From Bombus terrestris (lineage: Eukaryota; Arthropoda; Insecta; Hymenoptera; Apidae), in assembly GCF_910591885.1 (NCBI RefSeq), contig NC_063285.1, positions 10,139,395 to 10,203,394 of the forward strand: DNA of 64,000 nt. The letters run 5' to 3'. The translations under genes were made by a program, and so were the position numbers. Below the pieces are notes generated by a model. That model made no database searches. It was not told the origin of the DNA and saw only the letters and a program-made list of their open reading frames with translations. Below are positions 35,321-48,707 of this stretch, in pieces; position 1 is the stretch's first letter, and each line of letters begins with the position of its first letter.

Positions 35321-38300
35321 TCTATTATTTAAAATCATATTATTAAAAAATTAAAATATTATTTAAAATTAATTCGATGAGAAGTGCATAAATTTCATTC
35401 GATAGAAATTTACATATTAAATATACGATGGAAGAAAGGTCGCGATATCGTCGACTAGGATCTTAAATACGTCGTTCCGCGAAGAATATTTCCATCGTCA
35501 TCAAACCGGCCAGTTAAATGAAAAAGTTGCATCGAAGGAAGCGTTTGAAAAAATTCATCGACGAGCCCACCGTCGTCGTACACCAGGCACGAGTTCGATT
35601 TTCCATTTTTTCCCGTGTCCGCACACAAGCAGAAGGCGCGAGTTGGTGAAACTCGTTAACGAAATCCTGAAGGCAATCAATCCATCGCGTTCGGAACGCA
35701 CGCGACCGGAAATAAATCGTCGGATCACGAGCCATGTCGTTCGACACAGTCGCCACGGAGTACATTTTTCTGCCCCTCTTTTTTTTTTTTTCTTTTTTTT
35801 TTCTTCAAACTGGGTCAACGTGTGACACGGTATGGAAACTATAATAAATCTTGCTGGTGGGTGGCGTGGGACTCGACCTTGCCACTTGAACTTGTCCCCT
35901 TTCCCGACAGCGTAGTTTCGACCGCCATATAACTTCGCCAGTCATTCTTCTTCCCCTGTTGGATCGCCGTAACTTGAATCATAAACTTCCGAGAAATAAA
36001 GGATTCGCGGAAACTGCCGTCGGATTCTGCGACGTACGAGCTTCCGGGGCATTTACCTCTGGTCTGGCCGGCTCTCCTTCCATTGTTGCTGAACGTCGAT
36101 TGTCCCTGTTCCTTCGCCAACCGCTGTCTCTCGAATATCTGCGCTGCGTAAAATACAGACGTTTCGTACAATGGCTGGCAAATCTATACAACGTTTAATT
36201 GTTTCACACTGTACTGTACGACGATAGTAACGAGTTACCATTAGAATCGTAGCGCTTGGCATTACAACGTTGAAGAACCAACGAGCGTATCGTTGGAGCA
36301 AACGCGACGACACTTTTCGCAGGAAATTTTCAAATAGACGAGCATCGACAGTGGTAGGCCAAGTATGATCGGCAAACCGGCAACAATAGACCGTTTAAGC
36401 GTCGCAAATATTTTAGTTGCCTCTCGTAATTATTTACCCACGCATCGGCGCAACATAACTCCCTACGAACTACGCAGCATCCTGCATGCTCGCAAATATT
36501 GACATTAAAATTCCATTGGCCGAATCGCGGCACAGCAAGCACCGACGAAACGTTCGACCGAATAGTAATAATGGAAAAGCGCTGCTGTAATATGGAGCCA
36601 GCTTCGCTGTATTCCCGGTGATAGACCAGCGAAAAATCGCGCAAGACTTTTCCTTCCCTGCGACTGTTGCGTAATTTCTCTAATTGTCTACTCAAACACG
36701 TCGATTTCTCCGTGTTGTATCTTTCCTAGTATCGCAGTGTCAGATCATAAATAATTATGAATATCAAATAATGGACAGTATCGAACATAGCCTTGTGATT
36801 ATGGTAAACCTATGCAGGTATTTCGGCGACTGCAGGTTTCCACAGATGAGAAAAAAGGATCTTTTCTAAATTTCAAGATTAATGTTATAACAACATATGT
36901 GCTGTTTGCAACGTGTTACTCTCGATGACTTTGCCGCTGATTGAGTTCGCAGGTCGGTTCAACTGTCCTGGCCTTTGACCGATTGCGCTGTGTCGACACG
37001 CCGGCGTATGCAACAGGACCAGCTGGAAATCCATCGAAATGGAACTTTTTTGAAACACGGAAACACAAATACAAGTAACCAACTTTCCTGCAACTGAACG
37101 CGAAACCCGTACAGCTGTTTCTTCGTCGCGGTAAATATAATTTAAATATCGCGGTTCGTACAGGCCACGTTCCTGCGGAACGTGCTGTGCAATCTCGTCT
37201 GACAGTGGAAGACCTATCGATTCGCGACAGGACACAGAAGGGGAAGGTGGTTTCACGCTGCGGCGATAAAAAGACAAGGCGAGAGCTTCGGTCGGCAATC
37301 CGTTTGGCGACGAAACAAGCGCGCAGCGACGTTGATAGCGGCGCGAGGCTGCGAAATAAATGGAGTCAATGCCAGCGTAAAACGTCGATAAGCCGAAGAG
37401 ATGAAAGGGCGAGAACGAAGCCCGTAACTGGCGGTACATGTGGGCCAACAGTTTGTCGAGGTGACGCCGCTACGATATGGGGGCAGGTCAGTGATATCCA
37501 AGCGGAGTTTAAACGGTTGTTCGCCTGGCTACAAACTCTCGATGGCCAGTGAAGGCTCTCGAACTGCTCTCAAGCACGCTGCAACAAAACAAAAGCTGTC
37601 CGCTTCGTTCCACTGGCTGCCCCTTCGACCGCTCTTTGCCGCCCTTCCCTCGTCAAATAATGATACTATCGATTCGCTTTTCTCGCGTTTCGTCCGCGTG
37701 TCTTTAAGTTTGCTACTATTTTCATGTAAAACGAAGGGAACCTCCGCAACAGCCAGGGAGATTGTTACGCCAAGGTTTCTCATTTTCCGCGAGATTCTTC
37801 CACCAAAGTGCGCTGCGGCTCGCGTTCGCAGCGTGTGATTCGAGCAGCCGTGAGTCCAAGGACGGTTCATCCCCGTTGCTAGCTGCTAGTTATTATGCGT
37901 GGGGCGAGTTTCAAAGACCGTGATCGTAACCTAACAATCAGGGCTCCGGGTAGTTAGTGGGGCTATTAGCCGACGTCGCTGTGCCGCCCAGTAATCAACG
38001 CCTGGGCCGCGTGCTCCTGGTGAACGATAGAGCAAGAGTGAAACAGAGAGGAGGCTAAGAGGAGAGGCAGGACGCTTTGAGCCACTGAAACACCGTAACG
38101 GCACAATTATCGTTAATCGGCGAATCGTAACAGGACGTTAGGTAGGCGGCTGTCGCGCGATGGAGAGCAATGCGTGGAAGCGACAGGGATACAGAGAGGG
38201 ATACCTTCATCGACTTGGCGATCATCTGAAAAAGCTGCTACGCTTCAAACAATTTGCTCGCCGTGTCGCGATTTAACGGCCATTTTATGCTATCTCGTGT

Positions 38301-39202
38301 ATCTTTATGGGTCGTTTGGTTCAACGTTTGGCTTGTTAATCCTGTACTTTGTCCATGTTACGCGCTATTATATAGAGTGCCGTGAATAATTACCAACTTA
38401 TCGGCAACGTACTTTTACGTTCGCAGCAACGAAAATACAGGAAATCGTTTGCACCACCGAAGCAGGGATTTTCTGCTTCTTCGAACTTTGGAAGGAAATA
38501 AATCTTCTGTCAGAGTTGTGCCTCTCGTCGTGGAAAAATATAAACTCGGCTGTTGATTTTCTCGCCCGTTCGTCCTACGTTTGATAATGTCCAAGCCACT
38601 GAGGAGATTTTCGTTATTCGAGTTAGGACGACGGTTACGTGGATCCTCGTGACGTGGATGATGAATCCATCGTTTCCTCCATGTGTATAAATGCTCGCAG
38701 AAATTTCTGCAAGTTGCGCGCCATTCTCCTGCAAATCTAACGTTTTCTAACCTCCGCGGTAATTTTTCTCTGCCAAGTGCACGTCATTTTAATCAAATCT
38801 TGTATATCATATCGATAAGACGGAATGCTTAAATTGCGTCGGAATTTCAGACAATAAACGAATGAAATACACGCGTACGTAAATGAGCGTCTGGAGGAGT
38901 AGCGTATTTATGGAAGTTTTAAGGAGATAAGGAATTGCCCGATCAGGCAGCATCGTTAGCCCAGCTTGAGTTTCCAGCAACGTTATTAGCTTCTCTCAAG
39001 AAGAAAGAGTAAAACCAAGGAAAAAGGCAATATATCGATAGAGATTCAAGTAGAAAGAGCGATCGTGTCTGACTAACCGCTTCCTTATCTCCTTAGAACT
39101 TTCCCAAGTACTCGTACACGATACTCGTTTCAGAGTGCGTGTCTCATTTTTGAATTTCCATCGATGTATTACTATCTCGTGGCGAGTAAAAGAATACTGA
39201 AA
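35321..39202. other. Noncoding stretch
   Basis: No gene is supported. It contains a T-rich tract at 35779-35803. Short frames occur on both strands, including a 187-codon minus-strand frame at 36885-37448 without a recognisable domain. A purine-rich patch lies near 38.04-38.07 kb. Confidence 0.5.
35779..35803. repeat. Poly-T tract
   Basis: Twenty-five positions of T broken by a single C. Simple sequence; its complement could be the A-rich tail of an old retroposed copy, but no element is recognised beside it. Confidence 0.85.
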
Positions 39203-39228
39203 TTTATTTATTTATTTATTTATTTATT
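39203..39228. repeat. (TTTA)n microsatellite
   Basis: About six and a half uninterrupted TTTA units. Confidence 0.95.
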
Positions 39229-41759
39229 CGTACACCGTTCTTTCGTTCTTTGTCGATCGTAATTTTACAATACCTCGCAACAGCAGTCTAAAAGCCGATG
39301 CTGCAATTTTCTCACATTCCTTTGTCCGTCGAAAAATCTCTCGAAGATTTGTTACATTTACACCGTTCATCGATCTAATTGCATCGTAAACGATCGTTTG
39401 ACGATGTCTTCGGTTATTCGTTCAGCGGCATAGTAAAACAGCGTGGCGTACAGTATTTCGCGTAACATTTCAATGAACAAAGCGCGTAAATTAAAATAAA
39501 TCGATTAATTCATCTACGCCCGATGGTTTACCTCAACGAACTGCAATATCATGTAAATTACATTAACGTGGAATCCAACAGAGCCCGTCGATTCACCGGC
39601 AATTATAATTTCCATTGTGTCGTCGTTATTTATTCTAATGTATGGAAACGATTTTCCAACATCAAGCTTAGAGTCTCGGGCCAGGAATTCAGCTCGCTCC
39701 GTTTCGATCACCAGCCGCGTCCCCTTCTGTACTTTGTACTTTTTAACGAACAACTTCGTTTTTCGATAAACTGATTCGTTCACGTAGTTCACGGCAAACT
39801 TTGTAATTGTCGCGCGTAACCTGTGGTTTATCTTTGTTTACGTCGGTTCCGTCAATTAAGCAGGTAATTTTTCTTTCCTCGTAAGCTTGAATTTCGACGC
39901 CAGTTCGAGCACCCAACGATATCGAGAAATTTGCAAAAAGCGCAGCCGACTGGTTTGGCTTCTCAGAGAAAACGAAGGATGAGATGGGAAAACGCGCGAT
40001 ACAGAGGTTTTAGCCAACGATAACGAACGAGAATTGCGCGCCATGCAAATTCCTCGGGACCGCGTCGAGTCTTCTTCAAAATTTGTCGCTGTCCTTTTTG
40101 GAGCAAAGCGAGGAGAAACTGCGAGAACGGAGTTTAGAGTCACAACAGCGTATCAAAATACGGAGCATCAATCATTGCTGTTCTACTTACGTTTCTGGTC
40201 ACGAATTTTACCGAAATCATCAAGTGGAAAGTGGCATGGGTCAAATTATTTTTAATAAAAATTACGCTTCGTATTATTTGATATTCGATGTTTATCGATC
40301 GATAACTTCGCTTCACTTCGGACTTACAGCGAAGAAACGTAAGCTCTCTATCTTATCGCAACTTATCTCAACCCTCTGCGATGATTTTTGCCAAAAACGC
40401 AATCGCACCTGTGCAAACAATCGTCGATAGCAACTTCACATTTTTATACATAGAATTACTTAATTAACTGACTAAGATACGCGAAAGTACTGTCTCGTTT
40501 ACTGAGACAAGCTTTTGTCATTTTTGTTCTACGTGCTATCTTGCGTGCACGATGATTCTCTATGGAATCTACTAGTCGCAGATCATTCTGAACGAGCCTG
40601 CGTAATTAGATAGGAATTACAACGATCGTATCACAGTAGCTGACAGAGCCACTCTACGAGGGAAAGGAAAAAATATTCCTTCGAGTTCTTTCAATAAACG
40701 AAAGTGTCTATGAAGTGGGAAAAACGATCGGCTTGTACAAGTCATTTATCGCTTCAATTTAAAATGAAAGTGCCTTCACGAGTGATTTCTTTTTCCCATA
40801 ATTACACCTGCACTTCTTGTTTATTTCTCTCCTCTCTTAGCGGGTCGACGATAATCTTTTAAGACCATAATCTTGCGTACGACGTGTCATTTAAAAGCAA
40901 CGATACACCGCGCGATTCAATTTTTTGGGAAATTAGGTGAACAGGAATCACAGTAACTTTCAACATCTGAGAATTCGATCCTGAACTCTGCGGGGTACAG
41001 TCAGCTCGATTGTACCAGACAACTTTCTGTAGTTTGATGTATGGAACGATAGGAAATCCTGCTAGGGAAACTATAGCACCGCAGCTGTTGGTGCAAACGA
41101 TTTACTTAATTTTTTAATTTTGAGGTGACGTGATGACTTTTTGTATAAAAGGTGCAATAAAATGATAGGAAAGTTTTGATCGTGTGATATCGTACACGCT
41201 TCCAGGTCTAATTAATTAATTACTTGATGCAAAGTTTGATTAGCTGTTCCCGCGGCTATTTACACTGTCGTAGTGTCGGTTTAAAAATTTCCGAGCAACT
41301 CGGACAGTGAAAAATTTCGATTAAGCCGAGACTTAGCGCCAGCGATAATTTGAATAATTTGCTGTCAGACCTGGACCGAACTCTGCGAGAGATGACGAGG
41401 TAAATTGCTTAGAAGGAACAAGCCTACGGTGGCCTACACGAGCGGAACAGGTATCTGGTCTATCTTATCGCAAGCTGGAAGAAACCAGCGAAGCCGATCC
41501 TCGTCTGCTCTCGACTGTCGGCAGGTCGCGTGTAACCTGGCGCGCGATAATTACACACGCGAATTTCACTTTCGACCTCCGATACCGATCAGCGATTTGC
41601 TCGCATGCAGGTGCTCTGGACGTGCCTGTTCTCTATCTTATCGCTTTACAACAATGTCACCCGTACCTTCTTTCTCAGCTACCTGTTTCCATCTTCCTTC
41701 GTAGTGGTTCTTTATCCTTGGGCTGCTTACGACGACGCTGTGCATCGTCCAAGTGGCGA
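39229..41759. other. Noncoding stretch without recognisable features
   Basis: No gene, repeat or RNA gene is recognised. Composition is AT-rich, with TTAATTAATTAAT near 41.21 kb. Confidence 0.5.
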
Positions 41760-42700
41760 AAGAGCGAGAGAACGTACAACGAGAGAAAGAGGGAGAGAGA
41801 AAGGGCGGCGTACTACGCGCGTACTCTCGAATACGATGTGACTGGGCGTTAGGTCGTGTCCGTGCAGACCTCACACCTACCAAAGTTCCGTAGTCATGAA
41901 TGAAGTTCCTTGTGTGGAACCGTTTATGCTTTCCCTTCCTGCCTCCGCCTCTCGTCGTTCGTTTCACACGTGTACGTATACACGGGCTGCGTGTGCGTGA
42001 GACCATTGTGTGTCTGCCTGTGCAACTCTCTCGCTCGCTGCTCTCTCTGTGTATGTGTGTAAGCGCGGTACACGTCCTCCCGTGGGGGTTAAACGGCTTC
42101 CCAACGTGGTCAATAGTTTCCCGATCCCTCCCTTTCCATCCCCTCGCCCCCCGCACACCCATCCGCCCGTCCACCCCATCCCGCTCGTTTCCCTTTAGTC
42201 GTCGGGCCGCCTCTGGCGCCGCGACGTTCCCTCTCAGCCACTTTATATCACGCGCCCTCCCAAAGAACAGAGAGAGCCGAGAGGCAGGTGCACGCCGGGG
42301 ACGTGCAACACGTCCACCGTGTACACCGTCGTCCGACCCTCTTTTCCCTTTCGTCCTGCTCTTCCTGTTCCGCGCTGTCTCGTGCTTCTACATTCTCGCT
42401 GTCCTCCTCCTTCTTCCTCCTCGGGTTTCTCTCGTCTTCCCTTCTTTCTTTGGACCTTTCGATCCGGTCGCCGTGCCTTGTCACGCGTCACCGACCAGTC
42501 TAATCCGAAGATCGATCTCTGCAGCCTCAGCCACGTGCCAGTTGTCTTTTCAGCACACTGTCCTCTCGTCAGCTGGCCAAAGCTCGACGACTTCGATCTT
42601 CTAGGCTGGTCTTTCGACTGGCAGCTTCTGTTTGCTTCGAAGAGGTCGACAGGGTGGAAGGCTCCTGGAGGTGAGGTCGAACATGGGTCAGCAGGAGTGG
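41760..42700. other. GC-rich, low-complexity noncoding block
   Basis: GAGAGAAAGAG at 41.76-41.81 kb and CCTCCTTCTTCC-type sequence at 42.30-42.44 kb give the longest chance frame in the window (234 codons, 41900-42604, plus). That peptide is Arg/Pro/Ser/Phe-rich and unrecognisable, and it is opposed by minus-strand frames of similar length. No gene is supported. Confidence 0.55.
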
Positions 42701-44581
42701 GAATACCTTTTTTAGGGAGTTCGTAGTACGAAGGGAGATTCCCTTCGTTCAATTGGGAGTGTTACCTGGCCAACAGCTTGGAGTCTGCGTGGGTGTCATG
42801 GGACAAGTAGAACTTGGCACTTGAGTTACGGGCACGTGGAGTAGGCGGACGTGTGACATCTCGGTGAATGAAAGATGCATCTTAAGCCTGGAAGACTGCA
42901 ATGATCGTAATCCTGTAAGCTCTACGAGCCCAGCAAACTCACAGTTTTCCAGATGTGAAGAAAAGTATATTGGCACACGCGTATAGGTGACTAGGTACAC
43001 AAACTTGCGCACAAAATCGTACACATTCGTGCAGGTAGCTGTTAGCTTAATGAACTATACTAAGCCTAGCACTAGGTTCAAGTCTACCATCCGAGGAACA
43101 TCTGAGAAATAGAAATTCAGTTTGTTAAAGATTGTCAGCTATGCGGAAGCATCGGGGAAATCCAGAGAGAAAAGAGGATGAAGATTGACGTTTCACGCGT
43201 TTCAAAATTAAATAGAGAGATATTTGCTGTCGATTAGTGAAATATTTGAAATTTGTTGGTTGACGAGTGGTTATGCGAATCGTTTCGCTGGCCGAACTCT
43301 CACGAGACACCGTGACGACCATAAATCAACCGGCGGCGGTAAAAATATCGACCTGGAGGGCGTGCAAAGTGATTGCGCTGGTATTATAGACGATCAAGCA
43401 GCCGTAACATCGGTACGACCCAGGGTGCTCGACCACGTGGCGAATTACACAGATTCTCCCACGCCACGCTGCTGCTCGTCCTTCACCTCCCTCTCTTTAT
43501 CGCGTTCTCACCCTTTCTACCCTCTCTTTCCCTTTAATCTATCCAACCTTTAGTCTCCTTTCCGCCAACATCGCTTTGTCACGTACATGTGCTCGATCAG
43601 CTCCGCTCGTTCTCTTTTCTTTCTTCGTTTTCGTCCGCTGTGTATAGTCGATGAAACGAACACGATGTCGGCCAATGAGCGGTAAAATTAGCCTGACATT
43701 TCAATGTACGTGACGTTCGAATTTGCCGAGTAAATCTGTCGACACACAGAAGCCAGGGAAACGGTGTTTTGTCAGTTTTTCTGCCACGTTTACAAGATGA
43801 AATTGTTAATCGTCTCGCAGATAGCCTTTGCGCTATCAGAAAGTGTACACGCGTGCAAATCGCAGCGCGCCGCGAAATATCGCGCAATTTAAAATTGATT
43901 CGTCAAGTCGAAACGAGTAACGAGATTTTATTTCTATATATTCTTCATATTATTCTTTGTAAGGCGTTCCTGTAAGTAGAAGCTTCGTAGTGCGCTGTAA
44001 AAATTACGCTGCTGTCCTAATCTGGCTTGAAACTACGACAGTTTCATGTAAATTACGTGACACATTCAGACCTCGATATCGCGCCTGTGGGGAAGCCACT
44101 CGCAGTTTTCAAACTCTTCTTATAATCTTCTTATAATCCGAATCGCGACGTAAAATAGCTGTCTGTCACAGAGAGCCTTTAATCCCGACGCGGTTTCGTC
44201 GTCCACTGCATAATTCTACCAATATCAACACCATCCACGCTCTCACGAAGCGTCGTCATAGCGCGGCCAAGGGTCCGGTTCACGACCTTGCCGTATTTTT
44301 CCTACCGACTGTACCACGTTCTGCTATCACGATGACAGGAACACGAACAGAAAGCAGTTGCACAAAAGGTGCCATTCCCCTGCAACCATCTCCACCAGCC
44401 GTTCATTGGCTCGTGAATGGCTTCGAACTATGTACTATTAGGCCATCAGCCACGACACAGCCAGTGGTTTTCCGTGTGTGTACGTATACCGTAACAGGGC
44501 AAAGGAGAAAACGAGACGGCGTAAACGGCGGGACAGAGACGAACGATCGGGGAACCAGGCAAGAATGAATGGCATACGCCG
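42701..44581. other. Noncoding stretch
   Basis: No gene is supported. A TTCTTATAATC word is directly repeated near 44.12 kb. No RNA gene is recognised. Confidence 0.5.
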
Positions 44582-44628
44582 CGTTAATAGCTTGTTCTCG
44601 CTTCAGGGTTGCGCGAGGTCAGTTCGCT
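44582..44628. repeat. Diverged duplicate, copy 1
   Basis: GCGTTAATAGC, then GCTTCAGGGTTGC, then GAGGTCAGTT also appears in order at 46094-46137. Similarity is about 75% over 45 bp by eye. The words and their order make chance unlikely, but the match is short. Confidence 0.4.
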
Positions 44629-45875
44629 TTTAACCGGCTCGATGCCCCGTTATAACTCGCACGACCGTCACCTGTCTTCTTTTTGGCCAGGCTGATACGT
44701 TAGAGGGATTTCGAGCGTGAACGCAACTTGCCGGGCTAAATTGATGACTGAATGGCTGGCTGAATGGGCCGGCCAAGGATTACGCTCGATCTACCGGCTA
44801 TTTGGCAGTGCTTTATCTCGTGGCCGCTGGATACGCGGTCGTTTTCTATTTGGAGAAACTCCTTTTGCCTCTGTTGTATGCGTGATTCTTCGCAGTTAGC
44901 CCGTTCCTCGCGAATTACGTGCTGGACCTATTGTTTTGCGTGGACTGCCAGCCACCAGACCCACGCTCAGACGGGCAATTAGTTTCATTATCACGTTTGG
45001 TCAAAGAATCGAAGGGTCGGTAGAGTCGGAACGAAACGTTTAACGCGAACGAGCTGCAGTTACTAACAAGTACGAAATTGCCAGGGATCTTACGAAACCG
45101 CTCGTTATCTTTAGGTGAAATTTTCTTGGAACGCGACAGTGCCTTCGAGGATGAGATTGGTCTTTGAATAAAACGAGGCCAACTTAAAGCAATTTAACTT
45201 GCCCAACTTCCAACCTTCTTCGCTATACCAATTTTTTCCCTATGTTCCCATCATCGATCTCAAACTTCCCTCCAACCTATCTATACCATTCTCTAACCAA
45301 CTTTATACACTGACCATTTTCCAAACTTTTCAGATTCCTTCGGACAATCCTTGAAACTCCAAGACACTTCAGCGGCAGCCCGCCAGCGAGCAGCGGCAAC
45401 CTGCGACTATGCGGCATCAGGTACGATTTTTATTCTCCTTATATTCAATTAGGTGTGCGGATTTCTGCGTAAAATTCGAAGACACACGCGAAGCGTACCA
45501 GTATTTGTCGATTCAGTGATTTCCGCGCGGGTTCTACTCTTTTAATCGCGCGAATGGGAATATTAATCCGCGTAAATATTTGTCTAGCTACGACACAAGA
45601 AGTTTGATTCGAATTTTTGCTTCTCGAACGCTCCGCTGTGTAGGACGCAGGAAGGAAAAATATACCTGCGTTACTCTGACTTGCGCCTTCATTTTCCATG
45701 TCTATGATATTTGATAATAATAATAATTGTAAATAGATAATGGCATTGACGTGTCATGAGTACAAACTTAAAAAGTGTCTGGCGCCACAATTACAATCGA
45801 ATATAGTTTTCACACCGGCAAGGTACCGAATTTTGAAATTCGACTCGCCATGTTCTTCCTCTGCAATCTTTCCTT
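44629..45875. other. Noncoding spacer
   Basis: No gene is supported. From 45.18 to 45.36 kb the plus strand is pyrimidine-rich with many CCAACTT and TTCCAAACTT words, looking like degraded low-complexity sequence. Confidence 0.5.
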
Positions 45876-45892
45876 AAAAAAAAAAAAAAAAA
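45876..45892. repeat. Poly-A run
   Basis: Seventeen A residues. It could be the tail of an old retroposed sequence, but the DNA to its left shows no coding fossil. Confidence 0.85.
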
Positions 45893-46093
45893 GGTAAAAG
45901 AAAGGAACTGTTCATTTCCAATAACATAGAAGCATCCGAACAGTCATAAACATCTATCTGTCTACCTCTGTGGCTCGCACGGTGTAGCGCGGACGAAGCG
46001 GCACAAAGCAAACGGGAATGTGATTTTTCTTGCCGGAAACCGCGCTCGACCGCCTCATCAGCAGGGAAACCACGCGTCTGCGGCGGCACGCGG

Positions 46094-46137
46094 CCGAGTT
46101 AATAGCCCTGCTTCAGGGTTGCCTCAGGTTAGTTGAC
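46094..46137. repeat. Diverged duplicate, copy 2
   Basis: Matches the block at 44582-44628 (GAGTTAATAGC, CTTCAGGGTTGC, CAGGTTAGTT), about 1.5 kb away in the same orientation. Confidence 0.4.
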
Positions 46138-48100
46138 GTTTACATAAATAGTCGGGACCGTGGCTCGTGCCGCTGTAAAAGAGAACGGTTCGACGGTGTC
46201 GTGCCTGCGGGGGAGGAAAGCGGCACGTTGACGTGTACACACGCACAGGCTACCAACACGGATCCCATTAGAGCGAGATAGAATAATGAAAAGCAGGAAG
46301 AAAGAAGAGGGTCGCCAGTAACACGTTAAAGAGGAACGCAGAGAAACAAAGAGAGATAGAGAGACGAAGGAAACGGAAGGAGGCTTGGTCGCAACCGTGG
46401 CGGCAGTTGGTGACAGGTTATTAGTCTGCCGTAAGTCTGGCCGCGGTGAATGAGAATAATAGCTTAGGTGTGACATTGCCCCAGTGCCTAGACTCGTGCC
46501 AGGCGGTTTCCGTCTCTTTCTGTTCCGCCAACACGGTACCTCTTCGTCCACCTTCAGACTCCCTTTTGCTTCACCACGTGGCCCCGTCCTTCTTCGTTCC
46601 ACGACGCTTGTGTTCGTGCTCCATCCGCTTGGCCGGCTGAAGCTAGGCATTATTGTCGTAATCTAGGTCTAGGTTTGCTCTCAGCAGGTGTCATGTGCCT
46701 ATTGTTCCTCAATGAAAATCTCGGCCCCTCGGTCACGCCATCGGAAACTAGACGCGCGCGGTGCTCGTTCCTTGGCTGGTGAACACCGGCACGCGCCACT
46801 TCACAGAGACAGAGAAAGGTACGCCGCGGGACAAAACCTTCGCAGCGGCCGCGATTTGCGCACGGATTCTTCTACCGTCTATTTAGCCGCCGCGCTGGAA
46901 CGTGCTCGCGCACACACAGAACACGTGGAACGCTCGCCTGCCCGTAAGTAAGTCTACTTTTACCTTCGCGTGTGTCTGCGAACAGAGCAGCGACGCTGAG
47001 GTCGAGACAGCGTGCGTGCTGCTTGTTAAGCTTATCAGGGAACGAGGGAAATCGAGTTGCCTGCTCCTAATCTACGGATTGGGAACGTAGGAACGATCGG
47101 AGGAAGGTTTGAAGGTTTCAAAAAGTGGACAGCGATGCAGGTCTTCTCGAAGCTTTCTCTTCGCTCACTCGAGAAGGTTCGTGGCTGTATCTTAAATCAA
47201 GAGCTACGTGATATAAACAAACTATTAAAATAGGTACACGATGGGAATTATTCGTTGAAAAGCGAGTCACGTGGCCCGTAGATCCCAAGCATCAAGGAAA
47301 CGTTACGGTTTGGAAGGAACACGTGGTAGCCAAACGTAGCCTACGATACACCTGTTCTGATACTATATAGCAACCAGCTTGAGTCATAAAAATGAACTTG
47401 ACACGAAGATGACTCTACCTTATTCCAAGTACTGACGTGTTTCCACCATATCCATGAAAATTCCAAGAACCAGCTTTCCTACGTTTCGAAAACATTCGAA
47501 AACTAGGCCAGATAGAAGGACGCCAGCTATAAGAGAGGCAGCAGAGCTCATCAGGCGAGATCCAAACGAACTCTAACGTGTCGTTTCTGTGAGGCCGTGT
47601 GGGCAGCGCTTGTAATGAGAGCGCGAGATTTACGATCGTAATCAAACGTGACAGATAGCGCGTCAAAGAAAACAAGTCTGGTCGTTAGCTATGTGTCTTC
47701 TCTCCATCAGGTCTGGCTTCCTCTCGTCTAACTCGGAATCCACCTACTCCCCGTGCTTCCTCTCTCTCTCTTCATCTCCCTTTGCCTGTCTCTCTTTCTT
47801 CTCGTACACGGATCGACCCTAGAAAGAACTGGCACGCGCCCAACCGCTCGTGCATTAAACAGAAGCCTTTCGCCTCTCTGTGGCGGGGAACAGGCCCGTG
47901 TGTAAGTATGTATTACACGGATGTATCGCACGAAGCTGTGCAGCGAGGCCACCGTATAAGCTAAACAAATCCACGAACGCCGCGGCCGCCTGCGACGCCG
48001 TACGTGTGCCGATTCGTGCATGTTGGTGACACACGTCGCCGGTGTATTGACATTGGTTAACGGCGGCCTGTCCCGTTGACATTGGCGGCGACGGTGGTTT
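46138..48100. other. Noncoding stretch, GC-rich at first
   Basis: No gene is supported. 46.28-46.38 kb is purine-rich (GAGAGATAGAGAGA), and 47.76-47.80 kb is TCTCTC-rich. Overlapping frames on both strands at 46.1-46.65 kb are chance. Confidence 0.5.
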
Positions 48101-48184
48101 GTCGGTCGGGTTCAGGTTCACGGAAGCCATTCACGTTTCGCACGCCGGCATAAAGAAGCGCCTGTGGCGCCTACGGCCGATAAA
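48101..48184. repeat. About 84-bp duplicated block, copy 1
   Basis: From GTCGGTCGGG to GCCGATAAA it matches 49311-49391 at about 80% by eye. The shared words CAGGTTCAC, AAAGAAGCGCC and GGCGCCTAC are in the same order. The 3-prime part can fold, with GGCGCC around GCGCCTGTGGCGC. The block is GC-rich and noncoding. Confidence 0.7.
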
Positions 48185-48545
48185 CTGGGTTGCCGCCGTA
48201 TTCAGAAGGGGATTTACGCGAGCTTTCGCGTTCCAACGTGCAGCAAGAGAGAGGGACGCAGCAGCTCGGGCAAATCGAGGTTCGTTCGCGTTGCTTTGTT
48301 TTCTTCCTCGTCGGAGGAGGCGGCTTTCCTCGAGCGGATCGACGCTTTACGATGTTTCGAGCCAGGACAATCGGGTGTTTTAAATTTCTAAGTTTCACGC
48401 TGATCATCCTCGGGTTCCCAGTGTGCTTTTCATAGCACGCTTCCTTGGCGAAAATTTCCGGAACGTGGCAGTTCGCTTTCTTGCCTCTGCGTCGGAGAAT
48501 ATTCCTTCTGCTTCGCTTCGCATGTTTTTCCTTTCACATTCTTTT
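48185..48545. other. Noncoding spacer
   Basis: Nothing is recognised apart from TTCCTCGTCGGAGGAGGCGG-type GC-rich sequence near 48.31 kb. Confidence 0.5.
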
Positions 48546-48707
48546 TATAAATTTTGTTATATGGGGCAACAGTTTCTTCTTCGTTATCAGAAAAACGGAG
48601 ATCGTTAAAAGGTGTAAAGGCGGTCGGAACCATGCGAATCTTAAATTATCCTGTCTTCAATATTATCATTTCTATCTCATTCGCACTACACGCTGCACAA
48701 GTGGAAA
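48546..48707 (+). other. Candidate promoter and first coding exon of a secreted protein
   Basis: TATAA lies at 48546-48550. ACAGTTTC at 48569, about 23 bp on, resembles an initiator. No ATG intervenes before GGAACCATG at 48632, a good start context. The frame then reads MRILNYPVFNIIISISFA followed by LHAAQVE. This looks like a signal peptide with a positively charged start, a hydrophobic core and an Ala-containing cleavage region. A GTAAGA donor follows at 48708, so a first exon of 25 codons plus one base is possible. If unspliced, the frame runs on about 30 codons to TAG. No downstream exon can be assigned with confidence. AT-rich DNA often encodes hydrophobic peptides, so this remains weak. 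Confidence 0.25.

Noticed and set aside
41900..42604. Longest open frame (234 codons, plus)
   Set aside because: Arg/Pro/Ser/Phe-rich low complexity over CCTCC/TTCTT-rich DNA, with opposing minus-strand frames of similar length and no recognisable domain.
47276..47288. CCCGTAGATCC, resembling miR-100/miR-10
   Set aside because: Flanking bases differ from the mature form and there is no stem.
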